Assembly: GCF_019977315.1 (NCBI RefSeq)
Contig: NZ_AP024652.1
Span: 2,046,001 to 2,110,000 of the forward strand
DNA length: 64,000 bases
Direction: 5' to 3'
From: Arthrobacter sp. StoSoilB22
GTDB lineage: Bacteria > Actinomycetota > Actinomycetes > Actinomycetales > Micrococcaceae
Translations under genes and position numbers: made by a program
Shown: piece by piece, positions 44,363-53,978 of the stretch
How positions within the stretch are numbered: the first letter of the stretch is position 1
How the letters are laid out: each line of letters starts with the position of its first letter
Notes under the pieces: model-generated
What the model saw: the letters and a program-made list of their open reading frames with translations, nothing else
Database searches by the model: none
Told to the model about the DNA's origin: nothing

Positions 44363-45592
44363 ATGACCGTTTCCATCGACACCACCTCCCAGGAGACCCT
44401 GCGCGACACCGTACGCGAGTCCGCTGCCGCCGTCGGGCCTTCCATCCTTGAACTTAGCCACAAGGTCCATGCACTGGCAGAGATCTCCTGGGAAGAACAT
44501 GAGTCAGCAGCGGCCGTGGCCGCTGTCCTCCGCGACGGCGGCTTCGGGGTGACCGAACGCGCCTATGATGTTCCGACGGCGATCGAGGCCGTCTACGGCA
44601 CCGGCGAACTGACCGTGGTCATCTGTGCCGAATACGATGCCCTCCCCGAAGTCGGCCATGCGTGCGGGCACAACATGATCGCAGCAGCCGGCGTCGGCGC
44701 TGCGCTGGCCCTTAAGCCCGTGGCCGACGCCGCCGGACTGCGGATCAAACTCCTCGGCACTCCCGCTGAGGAACACGGCGGCGGAAAAGTCTCGCTGCTT
44801 CAGGCCGGAGCGTGGGAGGACGCCGCGTTCTCCCTCATGGTGCATGGCATGACGGGCACTGAGCGGAGCGCGGCGGCCATCGGCATGGCCGCCGTCGAGC
44901 GCTTCGAGGTGCAGTTCAAAGGCAGCGAAGCCCACGCAGCCGGAGCCCCGGACAAGGCCATCAACGCAGGCGCGGCGGCGAGTCTGGCGCTGATGAACAT
45001 GGCCGTCCTACGGCAGCACCTGCCGGAGAACGCAAACACCAACGCGTTCATCTCGCACGGCGGCGGCGCCACCAACGTCATCGCCGGCGACTCCACCGTC
45101 CAGGTGGAAGTCCGCGCGGGAGACGTGGATGTGTGGCGGGACCTCAAGCGGCGCGTCCTCGCGTGCTTCGAAGGTGCAGCCATCGCCACCGGCTGCACAT
45201 GGACGCACCGGCAGACCGAACACCCCTACGCCCCGCTCAATACCCACGTCGGGCTGGGCAAAGCATGGGACGCCAACATGGAAACCGTCGGAAGGCCCGT
45301 GGACACGACGCCCATCTTCGGGGGCGGTTCCTCCGACATGGGCAACGTTTCCCAGGTAGTCCCGTCCGTGCACGGCATGGTGGTGGTCCGCAACAGCGCC
45401 GCGGTCCCGCACCACCCGGACTTCACCGCCGCCGCCATCTCACCCGAGGCGGACGAAGCCATCCTCGACGGCGCCACCGTCCTGGCACTCACGGTTCTGG
45501 ATGCGGCTCTGGACACCTCACTCCGGGCAGAACTGCTGGAACTCCAGGATGCGCGGGTCCCCGGGGCCACGAGAGTGACGCTGGAAGCCTGA
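44363..45592 (+). CDS. M20-family amidohydrolase/peptidase
   Basis: 409 residues from ATG 44363 behind GAAGGATC. Metal-site blocks: TVVICAEYDALPEVGHACGH with the family's Asp/His and HN, then LLGTPAEEHGGGKVSLLQAG (Glu pair), and FGGGSSDMGNVSQVVPSVHG near the end. Closest in pattern to AbgB/p-aminobenzoyl-glutamate hydrolase and other amidohydrolases of the M20D group. With the adjacent MFS carrier it probably splits an imported N-acyl or amide conjugate. Confidence 0.9.
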   Translation: MTVSIDTTSQETLRDTVRESAAAVGPSILELSHKVHALAEISWEEHESAAAVAAVLRDGGFGVTERAYDVPTAIEAVYGTGELTVVICAEYDALPEVGHACGHNMIAAAGVGAALALKPVADAAGLRIKLLGTPAEEHGGGKVSLLQAGAWEDAAFSLMVHGMTGTERSAAAIGMAAVERFEVQFKGSEAHAAGAPDKAINAGAAASLALMNMAVLRQHLPENANTNAFISHGGGATNVIAGDSTVQVEVRAGDVDVWRDLKRRVLACFEGAAIATGCTWTHRQTEHPYAPLNTHVGLGKAWDANMETVGRPVDTTPIFGGGSSDMGNVSQVVPSVHGMVVVRNSAAVPHHPDFTAAAISPEADEAILDGATVLALTVLDAALDTSLRAELLELQDARVPGATRVTLEA

Positions 45593-45762
45593 TTTCCGAA
45601 GGCTGACCGGTGGCGTCTCTTAGTCGAAACGCTAAGGGGCGCCACCTCGTCGCGGTCGGGCCGTGCTCAGCGCAACGGAGGGGCGGCTTCGTTTGACGCA
45701 AGATGTACGAAGTTGCCGCGCCCTGCTACCAGACCCCGGGCTAATCGGATGTAAATGAGCAG

Positions 45763-45894
45763 TGGGGACAATCTCCACACTTTCCGCCACGGGCTGGCCC
45801 GTTCTTCCGCCGGACTGGCCCGGATTCCGCATGTTTCCGGCACTTCCCAGCGTTTCCAAGCCCCGGAATTCCGTTCGAGTCCCACCTCGGGCAC
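45763..45894 (+). repeat. repeat copy B with tRNA-3'-end-like core
   Basis: GTGGGGACAATCTCCACACT, spaced TTCCGCC..GGGCTGGCCCG and CCGGACTGGCCCGGATTCCG, CATGTTTCCGGCACTTCC, and the core CGTTCGAGTCCCACCTCGGG plus CAC at 45872-45894, identical over 23 bases to copy A. It lies 28 kb to the right of A in the same orientation. Confidence 0.7.
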
Positions 45895-45950
45895 GTGTTT
45901 TCCCTGCTCAGGGCCTTGTTGGCTGCGGAGTGTGGACGGATTATTCACTG

Positions 45951-45975
45951 AGAGGGCCCCTTAGGGGCCCTCTTT
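45951..45975. terminator. hairpin after repeat B
   Basis: AGAGGGCCCC (45951-45960), loop TTA, GGGGCCCTCT (45964-45973), then TT. A 10-bp perfect stem, placed as the terminator is in copy A though further from the core. Confidence 0.6.
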
Positions 45976-46144
45976 CGGTTCCGGGTGCTAAGTTTTCGTG
46001 GGCTGGTTGGGTCCCGTGGTTTTGCTTCTTCAAGGAGGGATCAAGTCTGAACCACATGACATCTGCCCGTAGTCCGTGATGTGGGTTGCCAACTGCCATG
46101 GCGAGGGGCCCCAGGTACTGAGCGAGCACTTGGCCGCCCGACGA

Positions 46145-47494
46145 CTAGGCTAATGTTCCGGCGCTTTCGTGTGGGGTATCGCCCAGAGGGCGGGAGGGTG
46201 GTCGCTGGGCTGGTAATCCCGGAGTGGTGAGGTAAACCGCTGTGGTGTCAGTGAGGTGGAAGGTTACGTCTTGGTTGAAGCGTCGCAGTGCGCCGTGCAG
46301 TCGCTGAACAGCCAAACATGTGGTCGCGGGTTGCTGATTATTGCTTTGCGCGTCGACGCGGATGGAACCGGTATGAGCGGTCTCTTGTCCGCTGGCTGAA
46401 GAGATGTGTAGGAAATCCTGCTCTAGGCGCACTCTCACGATTCCGTTTTGATATCCGGTTCGCGAGGACTCGGCTAGGCGTTTTGCCTCGGAGAGGTAAG
46501 AGAGGACTTCCTTGCTCTTGAACGTCGCCGACGCGGTGATATTGCAGTCGGCAGGATTATGGGTTGCTTTCCAGGGAGCGATCTCGCTTGTCCAAGCGGC
46601 CCAGTGGCTTCCACCAATCATGACGAGCTTCTTGCCTGTCGGCGTTGTTGTTTCACCGAGGTGGATTTCGCCGCTGCTGATCGCTCGGGCGACGTCCTGA
46701 AGCCAGCGGTTATTCAGCGAGCTGGTGAAGGGTGAGTCGTGGCGGGCGAGGACGGCGGACTGGGCGTAGGAGTACTGGTCGATGGCGTCCAGGATGAGGC
46801 AGTCATCCACAGTTCGGATAGCCACTTGATTTGGTTCCCGGGGGTCCGGACCGGTCGTGTTGCTCCCAGCAGAAGCTGATGCGAAAGGCACCGCTTGCTT
46901 GAAGGCTGCAACTGAATGCACCCTCACCGAGGCATCCGCTCGCGGGGGGGATCTCAGGTTCGTCAATGGTGCGGGGCGGCATTGCAGCCAGGTGGGACCG
47001 TCCACCAACGCTGATGCGTGCTCGCATTTCTCCGTCACGCTCGATCGTTGCTATTGCGGATGCACGCGCGGCCGGAGGCAGCCCTTTCCGAAATGCATCG
47101 ACAATCTGCCAGAACTCGCGTGAGTCATGACAGCAGTTCCTGGGACGTCAACGGTTGCTTCAAGGTCGCAGGTGGCTGCGGTGAAGTCGTTGCTTGAACA
47201 CATTCTTACGCCGTCTTGAAGGTGTTGCAGCCAGATGCCGCCTTTGATGGCGCCTGTGTAGTAGGAGTAGTCCGCCCCCGTCCTGACCAGATCGAGTGCC
47301 GAGACGAGTCGCATCAAGGGGATATGAAATCTGAACGGCTCGGCTGGTTTTGGATCGATCGTCGGGCTGAGGCGGTCGGTCCAGCCCGGCCATGTCAGCC
47401 CCGCGTCCCGAAGTGCTTGAATGACCAAGCGATACTGTTCATCTGAGAGCTCGTCAAGCAGCCGCTTGAATTCCCACTTCTTTATCGTTGGCAC
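46145..47494 (-). pseudogene. DNA polymerase III sliding clamp (DnaN-like) paralogue, two frameshifts
   Basis: Three segments in three phases together give the three clamp domains. Domain 1 (47494-47115): GGIWLQHLQDGVRMCSSNDF and CDLEATVDVPGTAVMTH, then after a missing base near 47112 REFWQIVDAFRKGLPPAARA and DGEMRARISVGGRSHLAAMP. At a run of seven C/G (about 46951-46957) one base too many moves the phase again to VRVHSVAAFKQAVPFASASA, IRTVDDCLILDAIDQYSYAQ (domain 2), and domain 3 ending with LHGALRRFNQDVTFHLTDTT. Order, spacing and end fit actinobacterial DnaN, but residues are very divergent. Decayed, or split by assembly errors. Confidence 0.65.
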
Positions 47495-47646
47495 AGTGCT
47501 ATCGTCCCTCGTCGCATGAGTGCAGAACAGGGTTGCAACCGAGCCGGTACGGTGCCGTTATGACGCTAAAGAGGCCGACGGCGGGAGGTACCGTCCCGCC
47601 GTCGTCCTCGTTCAACTTAATGCGCGCCACATGGTTGGCGCGGCGC

Positions 47647-48219
47647 TCAGCCGTCGTGCCTGGAGTGCTCGCCCAGACGGTGCCATGTGCGGTTGTGGTA
47701 GACCAGAGCGTCGCCGGGTTCGCCCGCTTGGACTTCACGCATCACGCGGGACTCCAGGGCATGAACGGCGATGATGGTGGAGGTCCCCACCTCCATGCGA
47801 TTGATGACGGCGCAGCGCACCCAGGCGCGGACATCGTCATACACCGCCTCGCCGGTTGCAAGGGTCGACCAGCGGTGCGTCTGGTCAAAGCGGTCGACGC
47901 CGGGGGTCGCTCCGAACTTGGCCAAGTCGACGTCGTGCGCGTCCAGCAGGTGCACGACGACGGTTTCGGCGCGTGAAAGCGCCTCGGATGCAGAGGACAG
48001 TGCCGAGACCGAGAAGATCAGTAACGGAGGTGCCGCGCTGACTGACACCACCGACGATACTGTCAGTGCCACGGGTCCTTCGCCGGCATCGGCCGTGATG
48101 ACGGCGACACCTCCCGGGTGGCCACGGAACAGGGCTTTGAAGTCGTCGGCCGAGAGGGAGGACGGGAAGCTTTGCGCCGGAGCCTGGACCCAAGTGTCTG
48201 GGGGGTAGGCGTGAAACAT
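47647..48219 (-). CDS. flavin reductase-domain protein
   Basis: 190 residues. LSADDFKALFRGHPGGVAVI, then ADAGEGPVALTVSSVVSVSA and PLLIFSVSALSSASEALSRA are the FMN-binding split barrel of HpaC-type flavin reductases; HNRTWHRLGE closes it. It starts 2 bp after the stop of the MetE-like gene, so it is the third gene of the operon. I infer it supplies reduced flavin to the DUF1852 protein MesX. Confidence 0.88.
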   Translation of the reverse strand: MFHAYPPDTWVQAPAQSFPSSLSADDFKALFRGHPGGVAVITADAGEGPVALTVSSVVSVSAAPPLLIFSVSALSSASEALSRAETVVVHLLDAHDVDLAKFGATPGVDRFDQTHRWSTLATGEAVYDDVRAWVRCAVINRMEVGTSTIIAVHALESRVMREVQAGEPGDALVYHNRTWHRLGEHSRHDG

Positions 48220-48221
48220 GG

Positions 48222-49268
48222 TTATGACACCTGGGGGGCGGAACGTGTGAGCTCCTCGCGAACGATGTTCGTTCCTGCGCTGAGGGCGCTCAGTTTGGCC
48301 AGTGAGACGTCGCGGGGGAACGGTGCCATGCCGCAGTTGGAGCTGGGGATGAGCTTGTCCGCATCGACGAACTGCAGGGCTTTGCGGAGGGTGTCGGCCA
48401 CCTCCTCCGGCGTTTCAATGGTCTCGCTTGCGACGTCGATTGCCCCGAGCATGACTTTCTTGCCGCGGAGGAGCTCGATGAGGTCCATGGGCACGTGGGA
48501 GTTCTGGGATTCCAGCGAGATGATGTCGATGCTTGAGCTCTGAAGCAGCGGGAATGTTTCCTCGTACTGCCGCCACTGTGAGCCGAGCGTCGCCTTCCAG
48601 TCAGTGTTCGCCTTGATCCCGTAGCCGTAGCAGATATGCACGGCGGTCTCCGCGCGCAGTCCTTCTGCCGCTCTCTCGAGCGCAGCCACGCCCCAGTCTT
48701 TGACCTCGTCAAGGAAGACGTTGAACGCGGGTTCGTCGAACTGGATGATGTCCACCCCGGCCGCCTCCAGTTCTTTCGCCTCCTGGTTCAGGATCGTGGC
48801 GAACTCCCAGGCCAGCTTCTCGCGGCTCTTGTAGTGGTCATCGAAAAGAGTGTCCACCATGGTCATTGGACCGGGGAGGGTCCACTTGATCGGCTTGTCG
48901 GTGGTTGCGCGGAGGAACTTCGCGTCGTCGACGAATACCGGCCGCTCGCGGCGCACGGGTCCGACGACGGTCGGCACACTCGCGTCGTAGCGGTCACGGA
49001 TGCGCACGGTCTTGCGCTGTTCAAAGTCGACCCCGCTGAGGTGTTCGATGAAGGTGGTGACGAAGTGCTGGCGGGTTTGCTCGCCGTCGCTGACGATGTC
49101 GATGCCGCGTCGGGTTTGTTCGTGGATGGCAATGCGCAGCGCATCCTGCTTGCCCTCGAGCAGCGTATCTCCGTCCAGCTTCCACGGAGACCACAGAGTC
49201 TCCGGCTGTGCGAGCCATGATGGTTTCGGCAGGCTTCCCACAAGGGTTGTGGGCAAAAGTGTGTTCAT
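48222..49268 (-). CDS. mesD: MetE-core folate-independent methionine synthase, MesD type
   Basis: 348 residues from ATG 49268 with GGAG 11 bases before it, half the length of MetE: only the C-terminal catalytic barrel. LLPTTLVGSLPKPSWL, IDIVSDGEQTRQHFVTTFIE, IKWTLPGPMTMVDTLFDDHY, VDIIQFDEPAFNVF, VHICYGYG (Zn His-x-Cys), SQNSHVPMDLI and SNCGMAPFPR (last Cys of the Zn site). Such core enzymes that lie beside a DUF1852 gene are known as MesD and need MesX and oxygen; the methyl donor is not folate. 20 bp behind mesX. Confidence 0.87.
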   Translation of the reverse strand: MNTLLPTTLVGSLPKPSWLAQPETLWSPWKLDGDTLLEGKQDALRIAIHEQTRRGIDIVSDGEQTRQHFVTTFIEHLSGVDFEQRKTVRIRDRYDASVPTVVGPVRRERPVFVDDAKFLRATTDKPIKWTLPGPMTMVDTLFDDHYKSREKLAWEFATILNQEAKELEAAGVDIIQFDEPAFNVFLDEVKDWGVAALERAAEGLRAETAVHICYGYGIKANTDWKATLGSQWRQYEETFPLLQSSSIDIISLESQNSHVPMDLIELLRGKKVMLGAIDVASETIETPEEVADTLRKALQFVDADKLIPSSNCGMAPFPRDVSLAKLSALSAGTNIVREELTRSAPQVS

Positions 49269-49288
49269 GATTGGCGATTCTCCGTGGG

Positions 49289-50281
49289 TCAGTTGACGAG
49301 GGCGGGGTATTTTGCGGTCCACTGGTCCAATAGATCCTTGTGGGGCGTGATGAAGTGTTCCTCCGTGTACTTCGCCTGGGTGATCGCGAGCTGACTGCGC
49401 TCGACGCGGTCGTAGGCGATCTGGGTCCGCGAGTAATCCTGTTCGCCCAGGCTGGGCTGATATACGACGGCGGCGGCGGAGTTCGCGTTGTAAATCTCCG
49501 GGCGGTAGATCTTCTGGAACGTCTCCATGGTGCTGATGGTGCCGATCAGCTGCAGGTTGGAGTAGTCGTTGAGAAGGTCGCCGCGGAAATAGAAGGCGAG
49601 CGGCGCAACGCTGCCGCGTGGCATGAAGTAGCGAACCTGCAGTCCCATCTTCGCGAAGTACGCGTCCGTCAGCGAGAACTCGTCCTGCTGGTACTCAACG
49701 CCCAGGACGGGGTGACGGTTCTCGGTTCGCCGGTACGTCTTGCTGGTGGAGACGCTGATGCACACCACTGGCGGTTGCGGGAAGCGCTCCTGGCATGCCG
49801 GGGAATCGAGGAACTGCTGGAAGAGTTTGCCGTGAAGATCGCCGAAGTCCCCGGGGACGGTGGGCTTGCCTGCCTCGGCTGCTGCCGCTGGCAGTACAAC
49901 GCTGAAGTCGAAGTCACGGACGTAGGAGGAGAAGTTGTTCCCGACGATCCCTTGGTGGCGGACCCCGTTCAGTTGGTCGACGATCTGGATGTCGAGAACC
50001 TCGAACAGCGGGAACTGCTGATCCGTACCTTCCGCCGTGAATTCTATCTGCACGGAAACGATCTGAAGCTCCAGCGTGTAACGGTCCCGGTCCGGGTTGT
50101 CCCAGCTTGCGAGGTCGTTGAAGCGGCGCCGAATCATGGTCAAGGCGTTGCGGAGGTTCTCCTGGCGGTGCTCGCCCCGTGCCAGGTTGGCGAAATTCGT
50201 CGTAATCCGCGAGCCTTCGGACGGTGAGTAGTCCTCGTCGAAGGGAGTCGTGGTGATGCTGAAGGTGAAGTCGTCTGCCAT
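49289..50281 (-). CDS. mesX: DUF1852 protein MesX, partner of MesD
   Basis: 330 residues from ATG 50281 (MADDFTFSITTTPFDEDYSP); the extension to 50347 has no support. ARGEHRQENLRNALTMIRRR, FPLFEVLDIQIVDQLNGVRH, QGIVGNNFSSYVRDFDFSVV and the long EQDYSRTQIAYDRVERSQLA end are the DUF1852 pattern. Known role: required with oxygen for methionine formation by MesD. First gene of mesX-mesD-flavin reductase, divergent from a LysR gene. Confidence 0.85.
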   Translation of the reverse strand: MADDFTFSITTTPFDEDYSPSEGSRITTNFANLARGEHRQENLRNALTMIRRRFNDLASWDNPDRDRYTLELQIVSVQIEFTAEGTDQQFPLFEVLDIQIVDQLNGVRHQGIVGNNFSSYVRDFDFSVVLPAAAAEAGKPTVPGDFGDLHGKLFQQFLDSPACQERFPQPPVVCISVSTSKTYRRTENRHPVLGVEYQQDEFSLTDAYFAKMGLQVRYFMPRGSVAPLAFYFRGDLLNDYSNLQLIGTISTMETFQKIYRPEIYNANSAAAVVYQPSLGEQDYSRTQIAYDRVERSQLAITQAKYTEEHFITPHKDLLDQWTAKYPALVN

Positions 50282-50361
50282 GTGCTGCCAATCCGTTGAT
50301 GGCCGGAGACGGCCTTTCAGAAGGTGATGTATCCATGGTGCAATCATCCCGAGGGTATCGG

Positions 50362-50376
50362 GTAACTAGGCGTTAC
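50362..50376. promoter_or_regulatory. candidate LysR operator in the mesX/lysR divergent promoter
   Basis: GTAAC-TAGGC-GTTAC is a perfect 5-bp inverted repeat; a second symmetric stretch CTATGCGTTCATATAG follows at 50377-50392. The position, 25-40 bp before the LysR start and 80-95 bp before mesX, suits a LysR activator and autorepressor site. Confidence 0.45.
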
Positions 50377-50400
50377 TATGCGTTCATATAGACTTTTCCT

Positions 50401-51342
50401 ATGCCCCAACTCTCGAGCGGACTGACCCTGCAGCAACTCCGCTATTTCATTGAAGTTGCAGCCGAGGGTTCGATCTCCGCGGCTGCAGATCTTCTTTATG
50501 TAGCGCAGCCGACCATGTCAGCAGCGATGAAGGACCTCGAGGCCCGGGTGGGCCGTGAGCTCCTGGTCCGCTCCGCCCGCGGAGTCACGCTCACCGCCGA
50601 CGGGGTGGAGTTCCTGGGCTACGCGAGGCAGGTGGTGGAGCAGTTCGCTCTCCTCGAGCAGCGCTACCTTGGTAGGCCACCGCGGCGACGTCTGCTCGGG
50701 GTGTCGACGCAGCACTACTCGTTCGCGGTGGACGCCTTCGTCCGGATGGTCAAGGCCTCCGATGTGGCTGAATACGAGTTTTCCCTGCGTGAGTCCCGTA
50801 CCTGGGACATTATTGAGGATGTCCGGACGCTCCGCAGCGAGATAGGCATCCTCTACCGGAACGAATTCAACCGGAAGGTCATCGACAAGCTGCTCCGGGA
50901 ATCCGGGCTCGCGTTCACACCGCTCTTTCTTGCCGATCCGCACATCTTCATTTCACGGAAAAACCCGCTGGCCTTAAAGAAGCGTGCGACTCTGGATGAT
51001 CTCGCCGGTTTGCCGCGGCTGACCTTCGACCAAGGTGCGAACAACTCCTTCTATTTCGCCGAGGAGATTCTCTCCACCTTGTCCAGTAAGCAGGAGATCC
51101 GGGTCTCTGACCGTGCCACGATCTTCAACCTCATGATCGGGCTCCACGGCTACACGATCTCGACGGGCATCATCAGCGGGCAACTCGACCCGGAGATCGT
51201 CGCCATCCCGCTGGATGTTGACGAACGCATCGAGATCGGCTGGATCGGCCACGCTGCGATTCCTCTCACCGACCAAGCGCAGCATTACCTCAGGGAGTTG
51301 CGGGCCGTCGTCGCTGAGTTTGGCGTCGCGCTGATCGACTGA
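50401..51342 (+). CDS. LysR-family regulator of the mesX operon
   Basis: 313 residues. GLTLQQLRYFIEVAAEGSIS, AADLLYVAQPTMSAAMKDLE, then the substrate domain LLGVSTQHYSFAVDAFVRMV and HGYTISTGIISGQLDPEIVA. Divergent from mesX with 119 bp between. By position it should sense sulphur or methionine status; the CysB-like long regulatory domain fits but does not prove this. Confidence 0.9.
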   Translation: MPQLSSGLTLQQLRYFIEVAAEGSISAAADLLYVAQPTMSAAMKDLEARVGRELLVRSARGVTLTADGVEFLGYARQVVEQFALLEQRYLGRPPRRRLLGVSTQHYSFAVDAFVRMVKASDVAEYEFSLRESRTWDIIEDVRTLRSEIGILYRNEFNRKVIDKLLRESGLAFTPLFLADPHIFISRKNPLALKKRATLDDLAGLPRLTFDQGANNSFYFAEEILSTLSSKQEIRVSDRATIFNLMIGLHGYTISTGIISGQLDPEIVAIPLDVDERIEIGWIGHAAIPLTDQAQHYLRELRAVVAEFGVALID

Positions 51343-51575
51343 CCGCTGTTGAGCGGGTGAGTCTTTGCCACTTAGCTCTTTGCCACTCAGTGACTGGACG
51401 TAGTTGTGGGAACCGGGGGTGCTGGTTTTGGCGTAGGGCGCGTTCAATGACCTTTCATTACATGCATTCTGTGTTGTCCTTGTCACATCCATTTGCAGGG
51501 TCGGTCATAAAGCAGCGAGCCTTTCCATATCGACATTCACGCAACGACGCGTGTGTCAACTAAGGAGCACGACCT

Positions 51576-53978
51576 ATGACTGATGTTCTCTGGTTTTCTG
51601 AGCTTGGCCTGTCCGACCTCGACCAAGTCGGAGGCAAGAACGCATCCCTTGGCGAGATGGTACGCAACCTCGCTTCCGCCGGCGTCAAGGTTCCGGACGG
51701 TTTCGCTACGACGGCCGATGCGTATCGCCGGTTTCTGAGCGAATCAGGCCTGGATGCCCGCATCGAAAGCATCCTGGAGGGTCTTGACAGCGACGACGTC
51801 GTCGCGTTGGGGCGGGTAGGGCAGAAGATCCGCGACCTGATCCGGCAGACGCCTTTCCCTTCCGCTTTCGAGACGGGCATCCGCACCGCGTTTGATCGCT
51901 TGACCGCGGAGCACGGTGGGGATGTTTCGTGGGCGGTGCGCTCAAGTGCCACAGCCGAGGACTTGCCGGATGCATCGTTTGCCGGCCAGCAGGAGACCTT
52001 CCTCAATATCCGTGGCGTGGAGAATATCCTGGTCGCCATTAAGGACGTTTTCGCGTCGCTGTACAACGACCGGGCCATTGCCTACCGCGTCCACCACGGG
52101 TTCACCCACGCGGAGGTGGCACTCTCGGCCGGAATCCAGCGCATGATCCGCTCGGACATTGGCGCCTCGGGGGTGATGTTCACGATGGATACTGAGACAG
52201 GGTTCAACGACGCCGTCTTCATCACTTCCTCGTACGGACTTGGCGAAGCGGTGGTCCAGGGCGCGGTGAATCCTGATGAGTTCTATGTGTACAAGCCTGC
52301 CCTTGCGGCGGGTCGGCCGGCTGTGCTGAAGCGGGGCCTGGGGGAGAAGGCTGTGCAGATGGTCTACACCGACTCGGGGGAGGTCGGAAAGACTGTGGAC
52401 TTTGTACCTGTGCTGCGGGATCTGCGGAGCCGCTTCAGCCTGACGGATGCCGAGGTGGAACTGTTGGCGAGCCACGCACTGGCCATTGAAGCGCATTATG
52501 GGCGTCCCATGGACATCGAGTGGGGCAAGGACGGAGCCGACGGGGAACTCTATATCCTTCAGGCCCGCCCGGAAACGGTGGAGTCCCGCAAGGCTGCCGG
52601 GACGACGTCCCGGTACACCCTCGCCGAACGCTCGACGGTTCTGGTGGAGGGCCGGGCCATTGGTCAGCGGATTGGTGCCGGCCAGGTCCGGGTACTGAGC
52701 TCGATTGATCAGATGGCATCTTTCCAGGAGGGCGACGTCCTGGTGGCGAACATGACTGACCCTGATTGGGAACCAATCATGAAGAAGGCTGCCGCGATTG
52801 TCACTGATCGTGGCGGGCGGACCTGCCATGCTGCCATCATCGCCCGTGAACTTGGCATCCCCGCCGTCGTGGGGACCGGTTACGCATCCCAGATCCTGAA
52901 GGACGGAACCCCGGTGACGGTATCCTGCGCCGAAGGCGAAGCCGGCTTGGTGTACGAAGGCCTGCTGGACTACACCCTGCATGAAACCAGCCTGGACACC
53001 ATGCCCGAAGCGCCGGTGAAGATCATGATGAACGTCGGCACACCGGAGCAGGCCTTCAGCTTCGCCCGCCTCCCTCACCACGGGGTTGGATTGGCCCGGC
53101 TCGAATTCATCATCAACCGCCAGATCGGGATCCACCCGAACGCGCTATTGGCTGTTGCCGGAGAAATCGAGCGCCCGGCAACACTCGATGACTTCACGGT
53201 GCGCCAGATCCAGGAAAAGACGGTCGCATATGCCGGGCCCCGAGACTACTATGTGCAGCGCCTTGCCGAAGGCATCTCCACCATCGCGGCTGCCTTTGCT
53301 CCGGAACCGGTCATCATCCGGCTTTCCGACTTCAAGTCCAACGAGTACGCCAACCTCTTGGGCGGGCCGGCGTTCGAACCCGAAGAGGAAAATCCGATGA
53401 TCGGGTACCGGGGCGCATCCCGGTACCTGTCCGAGTCCTTCCGGCAGGCTTTCGAACTCGAGTGCGAAGCCCTGAAATACGTCCGCAACGACATGGACCT
53501 GACCAACATCAAGCTCATGGTCCCGTTTGTGCGTACTTTGGACGAAGCCAGAGGTGTGACTGAGCTCCTCGCTGCCAACGGGCTCAGCCGGGGCGAGAAC
53601 GGGCTGGAGATCGTGATGATGTGCGAACTTCCAGCCAATGCCCTTCTGGCCGATGAATTCCTGGAGTACTTCGACGGTTTCTCGATCGGTTCCAACGACC
53701 TGACCCAGCTCACACTCGGGCTGGACCGGGACTCCGCGCTGGTCGCTGAAGGCTTTGATGAGCGCAACCCCGCAGTCACCAAGCTTCTGGAAATGGCCAT
53801 CACTGCCTGCCGCGCCCGGGGCAAATACGTTGGCATCTGCGGGCAGGGACCCAGCGACCACCCGGACTTCGCCGAGTGGCTGCTGGATCAGGGTATTAGC
53901 TCCATTTCGCTGAACCCCGACGCCGTTACCGAAACCTGGCTTCGCCTGGCACGAACCAGCAGCGAGACCTCCGTCTAA
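51576..53978 (+). CDS. ppsA: phosphoenolpyruvate synthase
   Basis: 800 residues, usual length. Nucleotide-binding domain: [20 protein letters not shown] and [23 protein letters not shown]. Swivel domain with the phospho-His: [20 protein letters not shown], His at residue 418, flanked by the regulatory Thr-Cys. PEP-binding barrel: [40 protein letters not shown] and [20 protein letters not shown]. Converts pyruvate and ATP to PEP, AMP and Pi. The stop is directly followed by ppsR. Confidence 0.97.
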   Translation: MTDVLWFSELGLSDLDQVGGKNASLGEMVRNLASAGVKVPDGFATTADAYRRFLSESGLDARIESILEGLDSDDVVALGRVGQKIRDLIRQTPFPSAFETGIRTAFDRLTAEHGGDVSWAVRSSATAEDLPDASFAGQQETFLNIRGVENILVAIKDVFASLYNDRAIAYRVHHGFTHAEVALSAGIQRMIRSDIGASGVMFTMDTETGFNDAVFITSSYGLGEAVVQGAVNPDEFYVYKPALAAGRPAVLKRGLGEKAVQMVYTDSGEVGKTVDFVPVLRDLRSRFSLTDAEVELLASHALAIEAHYGRPMDIEWGKDGADGELYILQARPETVESRKAAGTTSRYTLAERSTVLVEGRAIGQRIGAGQVRVLSSIDQMASFQEGDVLVANMTDPDWEPIMKKAAAIVTDRGGRTCHAAIIARELGIPAVVGTGYASQILKDGTPVTVSCAEGEAGLVYEGLLDYTLHETSLDTMPEAPVKIMMNVGTPEQAFSFARLPHHGVGLARLEFIINRQIGIHPNALLAVAGEIERPATLDDFTVRQIQEKTVAYAGPRDYYVQRLAEGISTIAAAFAPEPVIIRLSDFKSNEYANLLGGPAFEPEEENPMIGYRGASRYLSESFRQAFELECEALKYVRNDMDLTNIKLMVPFVRTLDEARGVTELLAANGLSRGENGLEIVMMCELPANALLADEFLEYFDGFSIGSNDLTQLTLGLDRDSALVAEGFDERNPAVTKLLEMAITACRARGKYVGICGQGPSDHPDFAEWLLDQGISSISLNPDAVTETWLRLARTSSETSV

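Noticed and set aside
43416-44366. 316-residue plus-strand frame inside the MFS gene
   Set aside because: Out-of-phase shadow rich in Arg/Cys/His; the MFS frame has membrane segments and family motifs.
51942-53135. 397-residue minus-strand frame
   Set aside because: Antisense to ppsA, which is fully conserved.
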